Of a stretch of DNA of 64,000 nucleotides, positions 1-8,335 are shown in pieces. The number at the start of each line of letters is the position of its first letter. The first letter of the stretch is position 1. This DNA is from Mycobacterium sp. WUMAC-067 (lineage in GTDB: Bacteria > Actinomycetota > Actinomycetes > Mycobacteriales > Mycobacteriaceae). The stretch lies in the NCBI RefSeq assembly GCF_020217485.1, contig NZ_JAEKMI010000014.1:62001-126000 (forward strand). Reading direction: 5' to 3'. The notes beneath the pieces are model-generated. The model saw only the letters and a program-made list of their open reading frames with translations. It was not told the origin of the DNA and did no database searches. The position numbers and the translations under genes were made by a program.

Positions 1-290
1 TCCAGGCCGGAGGCGCAGAACCGGTTGAGCTGGACGCCCCCGGTGGTCTCCGGCAGGCCCGCGGCCAGCACCGCGGTGCGGGCGATGTCGCCGCCCTGGT
101 CGCCGACCGGGGACACGACGCCCAGGATCATGTCGCTGATCAGGTTCTCGTCCAGGTCGGGGTAACGCCGGCGCAGCTCGTCGACCAGGCCCACGACCAG
201 GTTGAGCGGCTTCACCTCGTTGAGCGAGCCGTTTTTCTGCTTGCCCCGCGGCGTGCGGATGGCCTCATAAATGAAAGCTTCTTCGGACAT
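1..290 (-). CDS. fadA: Acetyl-CoA acyltransferase FadA, 5' part only
   Basis: This leftward gene starts at ATG 290 and runs off the window, so about 96 residues are visible. The start [17 protein letters not shown] and the following DLDENLISD and NRFCASG stretches match what I recall of M. tuberculosis FadA (Rv0859). FadA is the thiolase half of the FadA-FadB trifunctional beta-oxidation complex and cleaves 3-ketoacyl-CoA to acetyl-CoA. The catalytic Cys motif, NRFCASG, falls at the window edge. It diverges from dapC, as in M. tuberculosis. Its partner fadB would lie outside to the left. Confidence 0.9.
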   Translation of the reverse strand, partial: MSEEAFIYEAIRTPRGKQKNGSLNEVKPLNLVVGLVDELRRRYPDLDENLISDMILGVVSPVGDQGGDIARTAVLAAGLPETTGGVQLNRFCASGL

Positions 291-312
291 GACGACTTCC
301 TTGTTCGCGAAT

Positions 313-337
313 AGGGTTCGAATCCCGTCTTCAAGAC
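313..337. promoter_or_regulatory. fadA upstream region with two short palindromes
   Basis: Between 22 and 47 bases upstream of the fadA start lie GGGTTCGAATCCC (314-326, near-palindromic) and GTCTT-c-AAGAC (327-337, palindromic around one base). They are placed where a repressor of a fatty-acid gene could bind. No regulator is assigned. The first resembles a tRNA T-arm, but there is no tRNA fold around it. Confidence 0.3.
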
Positions 338-410
338 TAGGTCCCGCACCACCCTAACAGCAGGGCCCGGCCAACCTGTTGGTTGAGCCGGTCGGCGCAG
401 GTCAGGGCCT

Positions 411-466
411 CGAGCGTGACGCGACAGTCACGTTCGGCGGCGAGCGTGACGCTGCAGTCACGCCCG
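411..466. repeat. Tandem pair of 26-bp palindromic repeat units
   Basis: Two 26-bp units (411-436 and 441-466) lie 30 bp apart. Each has the form CGAGCGTGAC-N6-GTCACG followed by TTCG or a variant, so each can form a hairpin. The same unit, spacing and pairing recur at 36766-36821 and 54345-54400, so this is a dispersed repeat family. Here it sits in the gap between the divergent fadA and dapC genes. Confidence 0.75.
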
Positions 467-471
467 GGGCG

Positions 472-558
472 GCGCGCATCGCCGCCGGGCCTAAGCTCGA
501 TTGCCCGCCTCCTCCTCGCGCCGCACCGCGGCGCGCATCGTCGCCGGGCCTAAGCTCG
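472..558 (+). repeat. Direct repeat duplicating the dapC promoter core
   Basis: A 28-bp segment at 472-499 recurs at 531-558 with one mismatch. Both copies end in GGCCTAAGCTCG and so carry the hexamer TAAGCT, which fits the mycobacterial -10 form TAnnnT. The right-hand copy is placed to drive dapC. The left copy looks like a duplicated promoter core. Confidence 0.6.
551..556 (+). promoter_or_regulatory. Candidate -10 element of a leaderless dapC transcript
   Basis: TAAGCT (TAnnnT) ends 8 bases before the dapC ATG at 565. At normal -10 spacing the transcript would begin at or next to the A of ATG, giving a leaderless mRNA, which is common in mycobacteria. No Shine-Dalgarno sequence is seen before this ATG, which fits. 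Confidence 0.5.
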
Positions 559-564
559 TCCACC

Positions 565-1749
565 ATGACGGTCTCGCGACTGCGTCCGTACGCGACCACG
601 GTGTTCGCCGAGATGTCGGCCCTGGCCGCGCGGATCGGGGCGGTGAACCTCGGCCAGGGATTTCCCGACGAGGACGGGCCGCCGGCCATGCTGAAGGCCG
701 CCCAGGAGGCCATCGCCCACGGCGTCAACCAGTACCCGCCGGGGATCGGCATCGCGCCGCTGCGGCACGCGATCGCCGCCCAGCGTCGCCGCCAATACGG
801 CATCGAGTACGACCCCGACACCGAGGTGCTGGTGACGGTCGGGGCGACCGAGGCCATCGCCTCGGCGGTGATCGGCCTGATCGAGCCCGGCTCGGAGGTC
901 CTGCTCATCGAGCCGTTCTACGACTCCTACTCGCCGGTGGTGGCGATGGCCTCCGCGCGGCGGGTCGCCGTGCCGCTGGTCCCCCACGGCCGCGGTTTCG
1001 CCCTGGACGCCGACGCACTGCGCCGCGCGGTGACGCCGAGGACCCGCGCGCTGATCGTCAACTCACCGCACAACCCGACCGGCACGGTGCTCGGCGCGAC
1101 CGAGCTGGCCGCCATCGCCGAGATCGCCGTCGCGGCCGACCTGTTGGTGATCACCGATGAGGTGTACGAACATCTGGTGTTTGACGGCCGCCAGCACGTG
1201 CCGCTGGCCGGTTTCGACGGCATGGCCGAGCGGACGATCACCATCTCCAGCGCCGCCAAGATGTTCAACTGCACCGGCTGGAAGATCGGATGGGCTTGCG
1301 GCCCAGCGCAACTCATCGCCGGAATGCGCGCGGCCAAACAGTATCTGAGCTATGTCGGCGGCGCGCCGTTCCAGCCGGCCGTGGCTTTGGCGTTGGAGCG
1401 GGAGGGCGCGTGGGTGGACGACCTGCGCGCCACGTTGCAGGCCAGGCGCGATCGGCTGGCCGCCGGGCTGACCGACATCGGGTTCGAGGTGCACGACAGC
1501 GCCGGCACGTACTTCTTGTGCGCCGATCCGCGCCCGCTGGGCTACGACGACAGCTCCGCGTTCTGCGCGGCGCTACCCGAAAAGGTCGGGGTCGCGGCGA
1601 TCCCGATGTCGGCCTTCTGCGATCCGGACACCGTGCACGGGCCGGCCGACGTGTGGAATCACTTGGTGCGCTTCACCTTCTGCAAACGCGACGACACGCT
1701 CGATGAGGCGATCAAGCGATTGTCCGCGCTCAAGGACGGCGCTACCTAG
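565..1749 (+). CDS. dapC: Pyridoxal-phosphate aminotransferase DapC (succinyl-DAP aminotransferase)
   Basis: A 394-residue fold-type I PLP aminotransferase. It closely matches my memory of M. tuberculosis DapC (Rv0858c), which transaminates N-succinyl-2-amino-6-ketopimelate in the lysine/meso-diaminopimelate pathway. The PLP Lys lies in SSAAKMFNCTG (about K232), with NSPHNPTG and the ITDEVYEHL motif upstream. The open frame extends back to 379, but the added N-terminus is translated repeat DNA. I chose ATG 565 because the protein then begins MTVSRLRPY and a -10 hexamer sits 8 bases before it. The last 8 bases overlap the convergent SRPBCC gene. Confidence 0.9.
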   Translation: MTVSRLRPYATTVFAEMSALAARIGAVNLGQGFPDEDGPPAMLKAAQEAIAHGVNQYPPGIGIAPLRHAIAAQRRRQYGIEYDPDTEVLVTVGATEAIASAVIGLIEPGSEVLLIEPFYDSYSPVVAMASARRVAVPLVPHGRGFALDADALRRAVTPRTRALIVNSPHNPTGTVLGATELAAIAEIAVAADLLVITDEVYEHLVFDGRQHVPLAGFDGMAERTITISSAAKMFNCTGWKIGWACGPAQLIAGMRAAKQYLSYVGGAPFQPAVALALEREGAWVDDLRATLQARRDRLAAGLTDIGFEVHDSAGTYFLCADPRPLGYDDSSAFCAALPEKVGVAAIPMSAFCDPDTVHGPADVWNHLVRFTFCKRDDTLDEAIKRLSALKDGAT

Positions 1750-2197
1750 CCGGGCCGAAGCCCTCGCGGCCCATCACCCGCTTGCGCAAGCCCTCCAGCG
1801 CGGCATGAAGGATTTTCTTGCGGGCCCGCGCGACCCAGAACTCCGGCAGCGGGGCCCACGGTTCGACGGTGATGGTGAACCGCACCCTGGTCTTGTCGTC
1901 GCCCACCCGGCTCAGGTTGTACTCCCCGTGCTGCCCGTGTTGCTGGGCGGTCTTGTGGGCGTCCCACACCATCCAGTCGGGCCCCCAGTGGTATTCGAGC
2001 AGTTCCGTGTCGTGGATGCCGGTCACCGCGATCGTGACCTTCACATGGTGCGGCCGCCCGTCCGGGTGCTTGTCGACGACCTCGACCCGCTTGTGCACCG
2101 ACGACCACGACGGCACCGCGTCCATATCGGCGAGCGCCTCCATGATGACCTCCGGAGGCGCATCGATCACGATTTCCGACGATGCTTGTACAGCCAC
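1742..2197 (-). CDS. SRPBCC (START-like) family protein, Rv0857-like
   Basis: A 151-residue protein starting at GTG 2197 (MAVQASSEIVIDAPPEVIMEAL). The opening 'I.APPEV...L.D....PSW' and the later EYHWGPDW pattern are typical of the SRPBCC/polyketide-cyclase fold, which forms a hydrophobic ligand pocket. No catalytic residues can be assigned. It is one of three paralogues here (also 2256-2711 and 3858-4301) and its position matches M. tuberculosis Rv0857. It probably binds or carries an acyl or polyketide-like lipid, which is inference. Confidence 0.8.
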   Translation of the reverse strand: MAVQASSEIVIDAPPEVIMEALADMDAVPSWSSVHKRVEVVDKHPDGRPHHVKVTIAVTGIHDTELLEYHWGPDWMVWDAHKTAQQHGQHGEYNLSRVGDDKTRVRFTITVEPWAPLPEFWVARARKKILHAALEGLRKRVMGREGFGPAR

Positions 2198-2255
2198 TAC
2201 TAATAAGTTAACAACAGCGCCGCAACCGGTGAGGCCCTAAAACCACAGACACCCT

Positions 2256-2711
2256 CTATTCCGGCTCGGCTGAACGATTGGCGCGCATCACCATGTCGCG
2301 CAATCCCTTTTCCGCCCCGTCGAGGGCGCTTTCGCTTGCCCGCCGGACGATGAACGCGGGCATGGGCCGGCCCGGTTCGACGGTGATGTCGAAACGCACC
2401 CGGGTCTGGCCGACGCCTTCGGGTTTGACGTTGTACTCGACGTGTTGGCCGTGCTGCTGTGAGGTTCCCTTGGCGTCGTAGCAGACCCAGTCGGGGCCCC
2501 AGTGATATTCCAGGATCTCCTTGTCGACGAGGCCCAGAATCTTGATGGTGGTCTTGACGTGGTGGGGCCGGCCGTCGGGATACCGGTCGATCACTTCGAT
2601 GTGTTTGTGCAGCGGTGACCACGACGAGAGGACGCCGACATCTGTCAGCGCCTCCATGACCACTTCTGGCGGCGCGTTGACGACAAATTCGCGTGATGCT
2701 TTTACGGCCAC
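2256..2711 (-). CDS. SRPBCC (START-like) family protein, Rv0856-like
   Basis: A 151-residue paralogue of the neighbouring SRPBCC protein, sharing the APPEVVMEAL.D start and EYHWGPDW. An upstream ATG at 2873 lies inside far and would add a low-complexity arginine-rich leader. I chose GTG 2711 because it gives VAVKASREFVV, exactly collinear with the neighbour and of identical length. It lies 58 bases downstream of far on the same strand and is probably co-transcribed. Confidence 0.8.
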   Translation of the reverse strand: MAVKASREFVVNAPPEVVMEALTDVGVLSSWSPLHKHIEVIDRYPDGRPHHVKTTIKILGLVDKEILEYHWGPDWVCYDAKGTSQQHGQHVEYNVKPEGVGQTRVRFDITVEPGRPMPAFIVRRASESALDGAEKGLRDMVMRANRSAEPE

Positions 2712-2769
2712 TGAGATCAAATTTAGCAACGCCGGCCCAGGCGTGGATAGGTTCGATGTAATCGACGGT

Positions 2770-3852
2770 CTACCAGTTGATTTCGTCAAGCGGTGTGGTC
2801 GCCGCCGGCGGTCGCTCAATGGGTCCGGACGGTGTTCGCGAAAAGCGTGGGGCGGGTGCGGCCTGGTCGACACCGTGGGCGGTGATGACGGTGGACCGCG
2901 TCCGCAAGTGGTCGTCGGCAGCGGCTTCGGTCCACGTCAGCACCGGGGTGACGCACGCATCGGTGCCGGCGAACGTCCGCGCCCATTCGTCACGGGTCCG
3001 GCTCGCGAACCGTTTCGCGAAGACGTCGCGCATCTGTGGGTAGGAGTCCCGGTCGCGCTGGCCGGGCACGTCCTCGGGTGACAGGCCGAGCCCATCGAGC
3101 AACGCCGCGAAGAACTGTGGCTCGATGGCCCCGACGGCCACGTAGCCACCGTCGGCGGTCTCGTAGCAACCGTAGAACGGGGCGCCGCCGTCGAGCAGGA
3201 AGGATTCGCGTCGGTCCCGCAGTGCGCCAGTGGACTTCATGGTCCACATCATCTGGGCCAGCAGGCTGACCCCGTCGACCATCGCCGCGTCGATGACCTG
3301 ACCCTTGCCCGAACGTTCCCGTTCGTAGAGCGCGGCCGCGATGCCGAGCAGCACCAGCATCGAGCCGCCGCCGAAGTCGGCGACCAGGTTCAGCGGCGGG
3401 ATCGGCGGCCGGTCGGCGTAGCCGAGCGCCGAGAGCGCGCCGGTCTGCGACAGGTAGTTGATGTCGTGACCCGCCGTGTGCGCCAGCGGCCCGTCCTGCC
3501 CCCAGCCGGTGATCCGCGCGAAGATCAGCCGCGGGTTGACCGCGGCGCAATCCTGCGGACCGATGCCGAGTCGTTCGCACGTGCCGGGCCGAAAGCAGTC
3601 CAGCAGCACGTCGGCCTTGGCGGCGAGGTCCAGCAGTGTCTGAGGCTGCGACTTGACGTCGAGGTCGACGACCCGCTTGCCGCGGTGCAACAAGTCCCGG
3701 CTCTCGGCCGGCATTTCGAGACCGCCCGAGGGCCGCCGCACCCGCACCACGTCTGCGCCCAGATCCGCGAGCATCATTCCCGCGTGCGGCCCCGGTCCGA
3801 TGCCGCCGAGTTCGATGACTCGCACCCCGGCCAGCGGGCCACCGCCGCTCAC
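2770..3852 (-). CDS. far: Alpha-methylacyl-CoA racemase-type protein Far
   Basis: A 360-residue CaiB/BaiF family III protein matching recalled Rv0855 (Far). It has the N-terminal VIELGGIGPGPHAGMMLADLGADVVRV fold and GHDINYLSQTGAL, which carries the Asp equivalent to the catalytic Asp of methylacyl-CoA racemase. Members epimerise 2-methyl-branched acyl-CoA so that beta-oxidation of branched lipids or sterol side chains can proceed. It sits between SRPBCC genes on the same strand: 5 bases downstream of the Rv0854-like gene and upstream of the Rv0856-like gene. Confidence 0.85.
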   Translation of the reverse strand: MSGGGPLAGVRVIELGGIGPGPHAGMMLADLGADVVRVRRPSGGLEMPAESRDLLHRGKRVVDLDVKSQPQTLLDLAAKADVLLDCFRPGTCERLGIGPQDCAAVNPRLIFARITGWGQDGPLAHTAGHDINYLSQTGALSALGYADRPPIPPLNLVADFGGGSMLVLLGIAAALYERERSGKGQVIDAAMVDGVSLLAQMMWTMKSTGALRDRRESFLLDGGAPFYGCYETADGGYVAVGAIEPQFFAALLDGLGLSPEDVPGQRDRDSYPQMRDVFAKRFASRTRDEWARTFAGTDACVTPVLTWTEAAADDHLRTRSTVITAHGVDQAAPAPRFSRTPSGPIERPPAATTPLDEINW

Positions 3853-3857
3853 GGTGA

Positions 3858-4301
3858 CTACTTGCCCTTCTTGACCTTGAGCACTCGCTCACGCAGGGCC
3901 TTGGTCGCGGAGTCAATCGTCCCCTTCACGGCGCGCTTCAGCACGAAGCCGGGCAGCGGCACATTCGGGTCCGCGAGCAGCTCGAACTTCACCAGGGTCT
4001 TGTCGCCCTGCGGTATCAGGGTGTACTTGCCGTCCTGCGCCTTCTGCTGCGAGGAGCTGACCAGCGTCCAGCTCACCGCGTCGTCCGCCCAGGTGTAGGC
4101 CACCACCTGTTCGTCGGTGATCCCGGCGACCTTGACCTTCATCTTCACTTTGCGAGGGCGCCCGTCGTCGCCGGTCTCGAGGACCTCCGCGCTCTGGTGC
4201 GGTTCCGACCATTCGGGCATCGATTCGAAATCGGCGATGACGTCCAGAATCTCCTCGGGACTGGCTTCGATCACGATGTCGCGGGATTCTTTGAGTGCCA
4301 T
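3858..4301 (-). CDS. SRPBCC (START-like) family protein, Rv0854-like
   Basis: A 147-residue SRPBCC protein starting at ATG 4301 ([19 protein letters not shown]). Its frame extends to 4394, but the extra residues overlap the pdc promoter and are not family-like. It begins a leftward run of SRPBCC, far, SRPBCC and SRPBCC genes. It is divergent from pdc with about 60 bases between the starts. Ligand unknown. Confidence 0.8.
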   Translation of the reverse strand: MALKESRDIVIEASPEEILDVIADFESMPEWSEPHQSAEVLETGDDGRPRKVKMKVKVAGITDEQVVAYTWADDAVSWTLVSSSQQKAQDGKYTLIPQGDKTLVKFELLADPNVPLPGFVLKRAVKGTIDSATKALRERVLKVKKGK

Positions 4302-4353
4302 GGCCCGCACGATACTGGCACGGCGTCGCGCCCGGAATGGATTCGGCCGAGCG

Positions 4354-4359
4354 TACCGT
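4354..4359 (+). promoter_or_regulatory. Candidate -10 element of pdc (leaderless)
   Basis: TACCGT fits TAnnnT and ends 7 bases before GTG 4367. That is the spacing expected if transcription starts at the start codon. It supports GTG 4367 over GTG 4361 or ATG 4337 as the pdc start. The element lies in the 59-base gap between the divergent SRPBCC and pdc starts. Confidence 0.4.
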
Positions 4360-4366
4360 CGTGCCT

Positions 4367-6052
4367 GTGACTGATGCTGCGACCGAACCCGCATACACCG
4401 TCGGTGACTACCTGTTGGACCGCCTCGCCGAACTCGGCGTCTCGGAGATCTTCGGCGTTCCCGGTGATTACAACCTGGAGTTCCTCGACCACATCATCGC
4501 CCACCCCCGCCTGCGGTGGGTCGGCAACGCCAACGAGCTCAACGCCGGCTATGCCGCCGACGGATATGGACGGCTGCGCGGAATGTCGGCCTTGGTAACG
4601 ACATTCGGCGTCGGTGAGTTGTCTGCGGCCAATGCGATCGCGGGCAGCTACGCCGAGCAGGTCCCCGTCGTCCACATCGTCGGCGGCCCGTCCAAGGACG
4701 CCCAGGGCACCCGCCGGGCGCTGCACCATTCGCTCGGCGACGGCGACTTCGAACACTTCTTCCGGGTCAGCCGCGAAATCACCTGCGCTCAAGCCAATCT
4801 CATGCCCGCAACGGCCCGCCGAGAGATCGACCGGGTCTTGTCCGAGGTGCGCGAGCAGAAGCGCCCCGGATACATCCTGCTGTCCACCGACGTGGCACGT
4901 TTCCCCACCGAGCCGCCCGAGACTCCGCTGCCCCGCTACAGCGGCGGCACCAGCCCCCGCGCGCTGGCGATGTTCGTCGAGGCCGCGACCGAACTCATCG
5001 GCGGCCACCGGCTCACCGTCCTCGCCGACCTGCTGGTCCACCGCCTGCAGGCGATCAAAGAACTCGAGGCGTTGCTGGCGGCGGACGTCGTCCCGCATGC
5101 CACGCTGATGTGGGGGAAGAGCCTGCTCGACGAGAGCTCACCAAATTTCCTGGGGATCTACGCGGGCTTGGCCAGCGCCCCGGCGGTGCGCACCGCGATC
5201 GAAGAGGCTCCCGTGTTGGTCACCGCCGGCGTGGTGTTCACCGACATGGTGAGCGGCTTCTTCAGCCAGCGGATCGACCCGGCCCGGACCATCGACGTCG
5301 GCCAGTACCAAAGCAGCGTGGCCGGAGAAGTCTTCGCGCCGTTGGAAATGGGCGCCGCGCTGGAAGCGTTGGCCACCATCCTGGCCCGGCGCGGGACCTC
5401 GTCGCCCCCGGTGGCCTCGCCGCCGGCCGAGCCGCTCCCGCCGCCCCCGCCGCGCGATCAACCCCTGACCCAAAAAATGGTGTGGGATCGGCTGTGCCAG
5501 GCCCTCACACCGGGCAACGTGGTGCTCGCCGATCAGGGCACCTCCTTTTACGGCATGGCCGACCACCGGTTGCCGCAAGGGGTCACCTTCATCGGTCAAC
5601 CGCTATGGGGCTCAATCGGTTACACGTTGCCGGCCGCCCTCGGGGCCGCCGTGGCGCATCCGGACCGCCGCACGGTGTTGCTCATCGGGGACGGCGCCGC
5701 GCAACTGACCGTCCAGGAGCTCGGCACGTTCTCACGCGAGGGGCTCTCCCCCGTCATCGTGGTGGTCAACAACGACGGCTACACCGTCGAGCGCGCCATC
5801 CACGGCGAGACGGCGCCGTACAACGACATCGTCAGTTGGAAGTGGACGGACGTTCCGCACGCGCTGGGCGTCACCGATCACCTGGCGTTTCGGGTCCAGA
5901 CCTACGGGGAGCTCGACGAGGCGTTGACCGCCGCCGCCGAACACAAAGACCGCATGGTTTTCGTCGAGGTGGTGCTGCCGCGGCTCGAGATTCCTCGCCT
6001 GCTCGTCGAACTCGTCCAGCCGACGTCACCGGACGGCAGTCCGCGCCGCTGA
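4367..6052 (+). CDS. pdc: Thiamine-diphosphate 2-oxo acid decarboxylase Pdc (indolepyruvate/pyruvate type)
   Basis: About 561 residues, matching recalled Rv0853c. The N-terminal Pyr domain carries the cofactor-activating Glu in [16 protein letters not shown]. The C-terminal PP domain has the ThDP/Mg motif [12 protein letters not shown]...NNDGYTVE (GDG-X-NN). A Pro-rich linker (about residues 345-365) precedes the PP domain. It should decarboxylate branched or aromatic 2-oxo acids such as indole-3-pyruvate in the cytosol. Alternative starts are GTG 4361 and ATG 4337. It is convergent with the Bfd-like gene. Confidence 0.88.
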   Translation: MTDAATEPAYTVGDYLLDRLAELGVSEIFGVPGDYNLEFLDHIIAHPRLRWVGNANELNAGYAADGYGRLRGMSALVTTFGVGELSAANAIAGSYAEQVPVVHIVGGPSKDAQGTRRALHHSLGDGDFEHFFRVSREITCAQANLMPATARREIDRVLSEVREQKRPGYILLSTDVARFPTEPPETPLPRYSGGTSPRALAMFVEAATELIGGHRLTVLADLLVHRLQAIKELEALLAADVVPHATLMWGKSLLDESSPNFLGIYAGLASAPAVRTAIEEAPVLVTAGVVFTDMVSGFFSQRIDPARTIDVGQYQSSVAGEVFAPLEMGAALEALATILARRGTSSPPVASPPAEPLPPPPPRDQPLTQKMVWDRLCQALTPGNVVLADQGTSFYGMADHRLPQGVTFIGQPLWGSIGYTLPAALGAAVAHPDRRTVLLIGDGAAQLTVQELGTFSREGLSPVIVVVNNDGYTVERAIHGETAPYNDIVSWKWTDVPHALGVTDHLAFRVQTYGELDEALTAAAEHKDRMVFVEVVLPRLEIPRLLVELVQPTSPDGSPRR

Positions 6053-6073
6053 TATACAGCCGCGCCGGCCGCC

Positions 6074-6259
6074 TCAGATCGAGTTGGGCGTCCGGTCCGG
6101 CGCCGACGATCGCAGGATGGCCTGCACCGTCCGCCGGCAGCGACCGCAATCGGTGCCCGCTCCGCACGCCTGGGCGACTTCGTTGGTGGTCGACGCCCCG
6201 CACTCGACGGCCTCGGTCACGGTCTGGCTGGTGACCCCGTTACACAGGCACACGAACAC
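6074..6259 (-). CDS. Bfd-like (2Fe-2S) bacterioferritin-associated ferredoxin
   Basis: A 61-residue protein with the Bfd/BFD-like Fer2 pattern: CLC near residues 4-6, then DCGRC about 33 residues later, giving the four cluster cysteines. True Bfd passes electrons to bacterioferritin to release iron. Here it ends a catabolic operon (amidohydrolase, acyl-CoA ligase, hypothetical) 10 bases after the previous gene, with no bacterioferritin gene nearby. It may instead be a small electron carrier for a local oxygenase, which is inference. Confidence 0.75.
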   Translation of the reverse strand: MFVCLCNGVTSQTVTEAVECGASTTNEVAQACGAGTDCGRCRRTVQAILRSSAPDRTPNSI

Positions 6260-6269
6260 CGGCGGACCC

Positions 6270-6896
6270 TCAGTCCGCCTCGATGCGCATCATGTCGGAG
6301 AACCGCCCGACGAACAGCGGCGGGTAGGCGCCGATGCCCGCTCCCGACATCCACTGCGCCGCGGCGTCAGGGTGGTCGATCCACTCCCGCGCGCTTTCCT
6401 CGTCGGGGAACTCCTGCAGGATCAGCACCTCGTGATCATCGTCGAAAGCCTGAAATACCCAGGTCTTTCGGATGCCTGCCGTGGTGAATCTGTCCATGGC
6501 CGTGCTGACTTCGGAGGTCAGCAGGGCTACATCGTTGACGGACGCGATGGCGGCCACCACGACCCCGGGGGCCGCCGGGGTGTGCGGTGGCTGGGCGATG
6601 AACCGGTCGATGATCTCGCCGGCGAATACCGCGGGGATGTCGTCCACGCCGGCTTCGTCGAACCAATCAAAGAACACCCGGGACCGCAGCAGCTCGACGA
6701 TCGGCTCGCGGCTGTGGACTCCGATCATCACCAGGACCCGGCCGTAGTCGTGCGTCGAGGTGTAGACCAGCACGTGGTGCGCGCCGATATCGGCCAGGGC
6801 CGCCTTGTTGCGTTCCAGCAACGGCCATACTCGCGACGGATCCGGGACACGGTAGTCCGACGCGATCACCATCGAATGAATATCGCCGTCATTCAT
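6270..6896 (-). CDS. Conserved hypothetical protein, possible duplicated ferredoxin-like (ABM/EthD-type) fold
   Basis: A 208-residue soluble protein, not firmly recognised. The C-terminal half (VFQAFDDDHEVLILQEFPDEESAREWIDHPDAA) reads like a dimeric alpha/beta-barrel (antibiotic-biosynthesis-monooxygenase-like) unit. The N-terminal half may be a second, diverged copy. There is no signal peptide or cysteine motif. It overlaps the acyl-CoA ligase gene by 4 bases (ATGA), so the two are translationally coupled. The role is probably accessory to the ligase pathway. Confidence 0.6.
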   Translation of the reverse strand: MNDGDIHSMVIASDYRVPDPSRVWPLLERNKAALADIGAHHVLVYTSTHDYGRVLVMIGVHSREPIVELLRSRVFFDWFDEAGVDDIPAVFAGEIIDRFIAQPPHTPAAPGVVVAAIASVNDVALLTSEVSTAMDRFTTAGIRKTWVFQAFDDDHEVLILQEFPDEESAREWIDHPDAAAQWMSGAGIGAYPPLFVGRFSDMMRIEAD

Positions 6897-8335
6897 CGAA
6901 GTTGGTCCTTCATCACTTTCCCCGTCGCGTTGAGTGGGAGTGAATCAAGGAACTGTACCGCGCGCGGCACCTTGAACCCGGCCATGCGGTCACGGCACCA
7001 GCCGATCAATTCGTCGGGCCCGACCTCGCCCTTGCGGACCACGAACGCCTTGCCCACCTGGCCCATCCGTTCGTCGGGGATACCGATGACGGCCGCCTGC
7101 GCGACGGCGGGGTGATTGAGCAGGAAGCCCTCGATCTCGGCGGGATAGGCGTTGAACCCCCCGACGATGAACATGTCCTTCTTGCGGCCGACGATGCGCA
7201 GGCGACCGGCGTCGTCGAAATTTCCCAGATCTCCGGTGTGCAGCCAGCCCTCAGCATCGATCGCCTGGGCCGTCGCGTCGGGGTCGTCGAGGTAGCCCTG
7301 CATGACCCCGTAGCCGCGAACCACCACCTCGCCGTCGTCGGCGATGCGCACCTCGACTCCGTCGCAGGGCAGCCCCGCGGTGGTGGCGACGTCCTCGAAG
7401 GAATCCCCGGGCCGCGACAGCGTCACGTTGCCGGCCTCGGTGAGGCCGTAGCCGGTCATCAACGTCTCGAACGGCAGTTCGCCGTGGATGCGACGGACCA
7501 GTTCGACCGGGATGTCGGCGGCGCCGGTCACCGCGGCCCGCAGCGTCGACAGCTTGGACTTGTCACCGACACTGAGCAACGAGTGGTACAGCGTCGGCGG
7601 GCCGGGAAGCATCGTGATGCGTTCGCGTTCAATGAGATCCACCACGGTGTCGATGTCGAAGACCGCGACCGGCAGCATCGTCGCGCCGCGCAGGAAGGAC
7701 GTCACCAACCCCGCCTTCAGGCCGAACGTGTGAAAGTACGGGTTGATCTGCAGGTAGCGATCACCCTCACGCAGATCCGCGAGCGAAGCCCACTCCTCGT
7801 ACATTCGCAGCGTTTGGCCGTGATTGAGCATCGCCCCCTTGGGGCGGCCGGTCGTGCCCGAGGTGAAGATGATGTCGGAGATGTCCGTGCCGCGCACCGG
7901 CCGCTCGAACGGCGAACCGCTGGACAAAAAGTCGGACTTCAGATCGATGACCGGTGGAAGCCCGGAGGGCTTCGAAGACAGGGTGTAATCCTGGTCCAGA
8001 AAGCCCTTTTGGACCAGGACGGCCTTCACCTTGCTGCGGACGATGATGTCGCCGGCTTCCTCGGTCTTGAACCGCGTGTTGACCGGGACGAGCACGCCGC
8101 CGGCCGTCAGCAACCCGAACGCCGCGATGATCCACTCGGCCGAGTTGGGCGCCCAAATCGCGACTCGGTCACCCTTTTCGATGCCGAGTTCCGCGAAAGA
8201 GCCCGCGGCACAGCGTATCCGCTCGACAACTTCGGTGAAGGTGAGGCGCAGCGGACCGTCGACGACTGCTTCCGCGTCGCCGAAGCGGTCCGCCGCGCTC
8301 AAGACCATCTCGGGGATGGTCCGCCAGGACGTCAC
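6893..8335 (-). CDS. FadD-type acyl-CoA ligase (FadD3-like)
   Basis: A 480-residue AMP-forming acyl-CoA synthetase. It carries the P-loop IIFTSGTTGRPKG, YGLTEAG, the hinge WLHTGDLG, RKKDMFIVGGFNAYPAEIE and the C-terminal catalytic Lys in NATGKVMKDQL. Its length and motifs are closer to FadD3 (the HIP-CoA ligase of steroid ring catabolism) than to long-chain FadDs. It overlaps both neighbours by 4 bases. It is convergent with pdc, in the place where M. tuberculosis has the short fadD16. Substrate unknown. Confidence 0.85.
   Translation of the reverse strand: MTSWRTIPEMVLSAADRFGDAEAVVDGPLRLTFTEVVERIRCAAGSFAELGIEKGDRVAIWAPNSAEWIIAAFGLLTAGGVLVPVNTRFKTEEAGDIIVRSKVKAVLVQKGFLDQDYTLSSKPSGLPPVIDLKSDFLSSGSPFERPVRGTDISDIIFTSGTTGRPKGAMLNHGQTLRMYEEWASLADLREGDRYLQINPYFHTFGLKAGLVTSFLRGATMLPVAVFDIDTVVDLIERERITMLPGPPTLYHSLLSVGDKSKLSTLRAAVTGAADIPVELVRRIHGELPFETLMTGYGLTEAGNVTLSRPGDSFEDVATTAGLPCDGVEVRIADDGEVVVRGYGVMQGYLDDPDATAQAIDAEGWLHTGDLGNFDDAGRLRIVGRKKDMFIVGGFNAYPAEIEGFLLNHPAVAQAAVIGIPDERMGQVGKAFVVRKGEVGPDELIGWCRDRMAGFKVPRAVQFLDSLPLNATGKVMKDQLR

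Noticed and set aside
313..337. tRNA-like T-arm sequence GGTTCGAATCC
   Set aside because: No acceptor, D or anticodon arms can be folded around it, and it lies in the fadA promoter.
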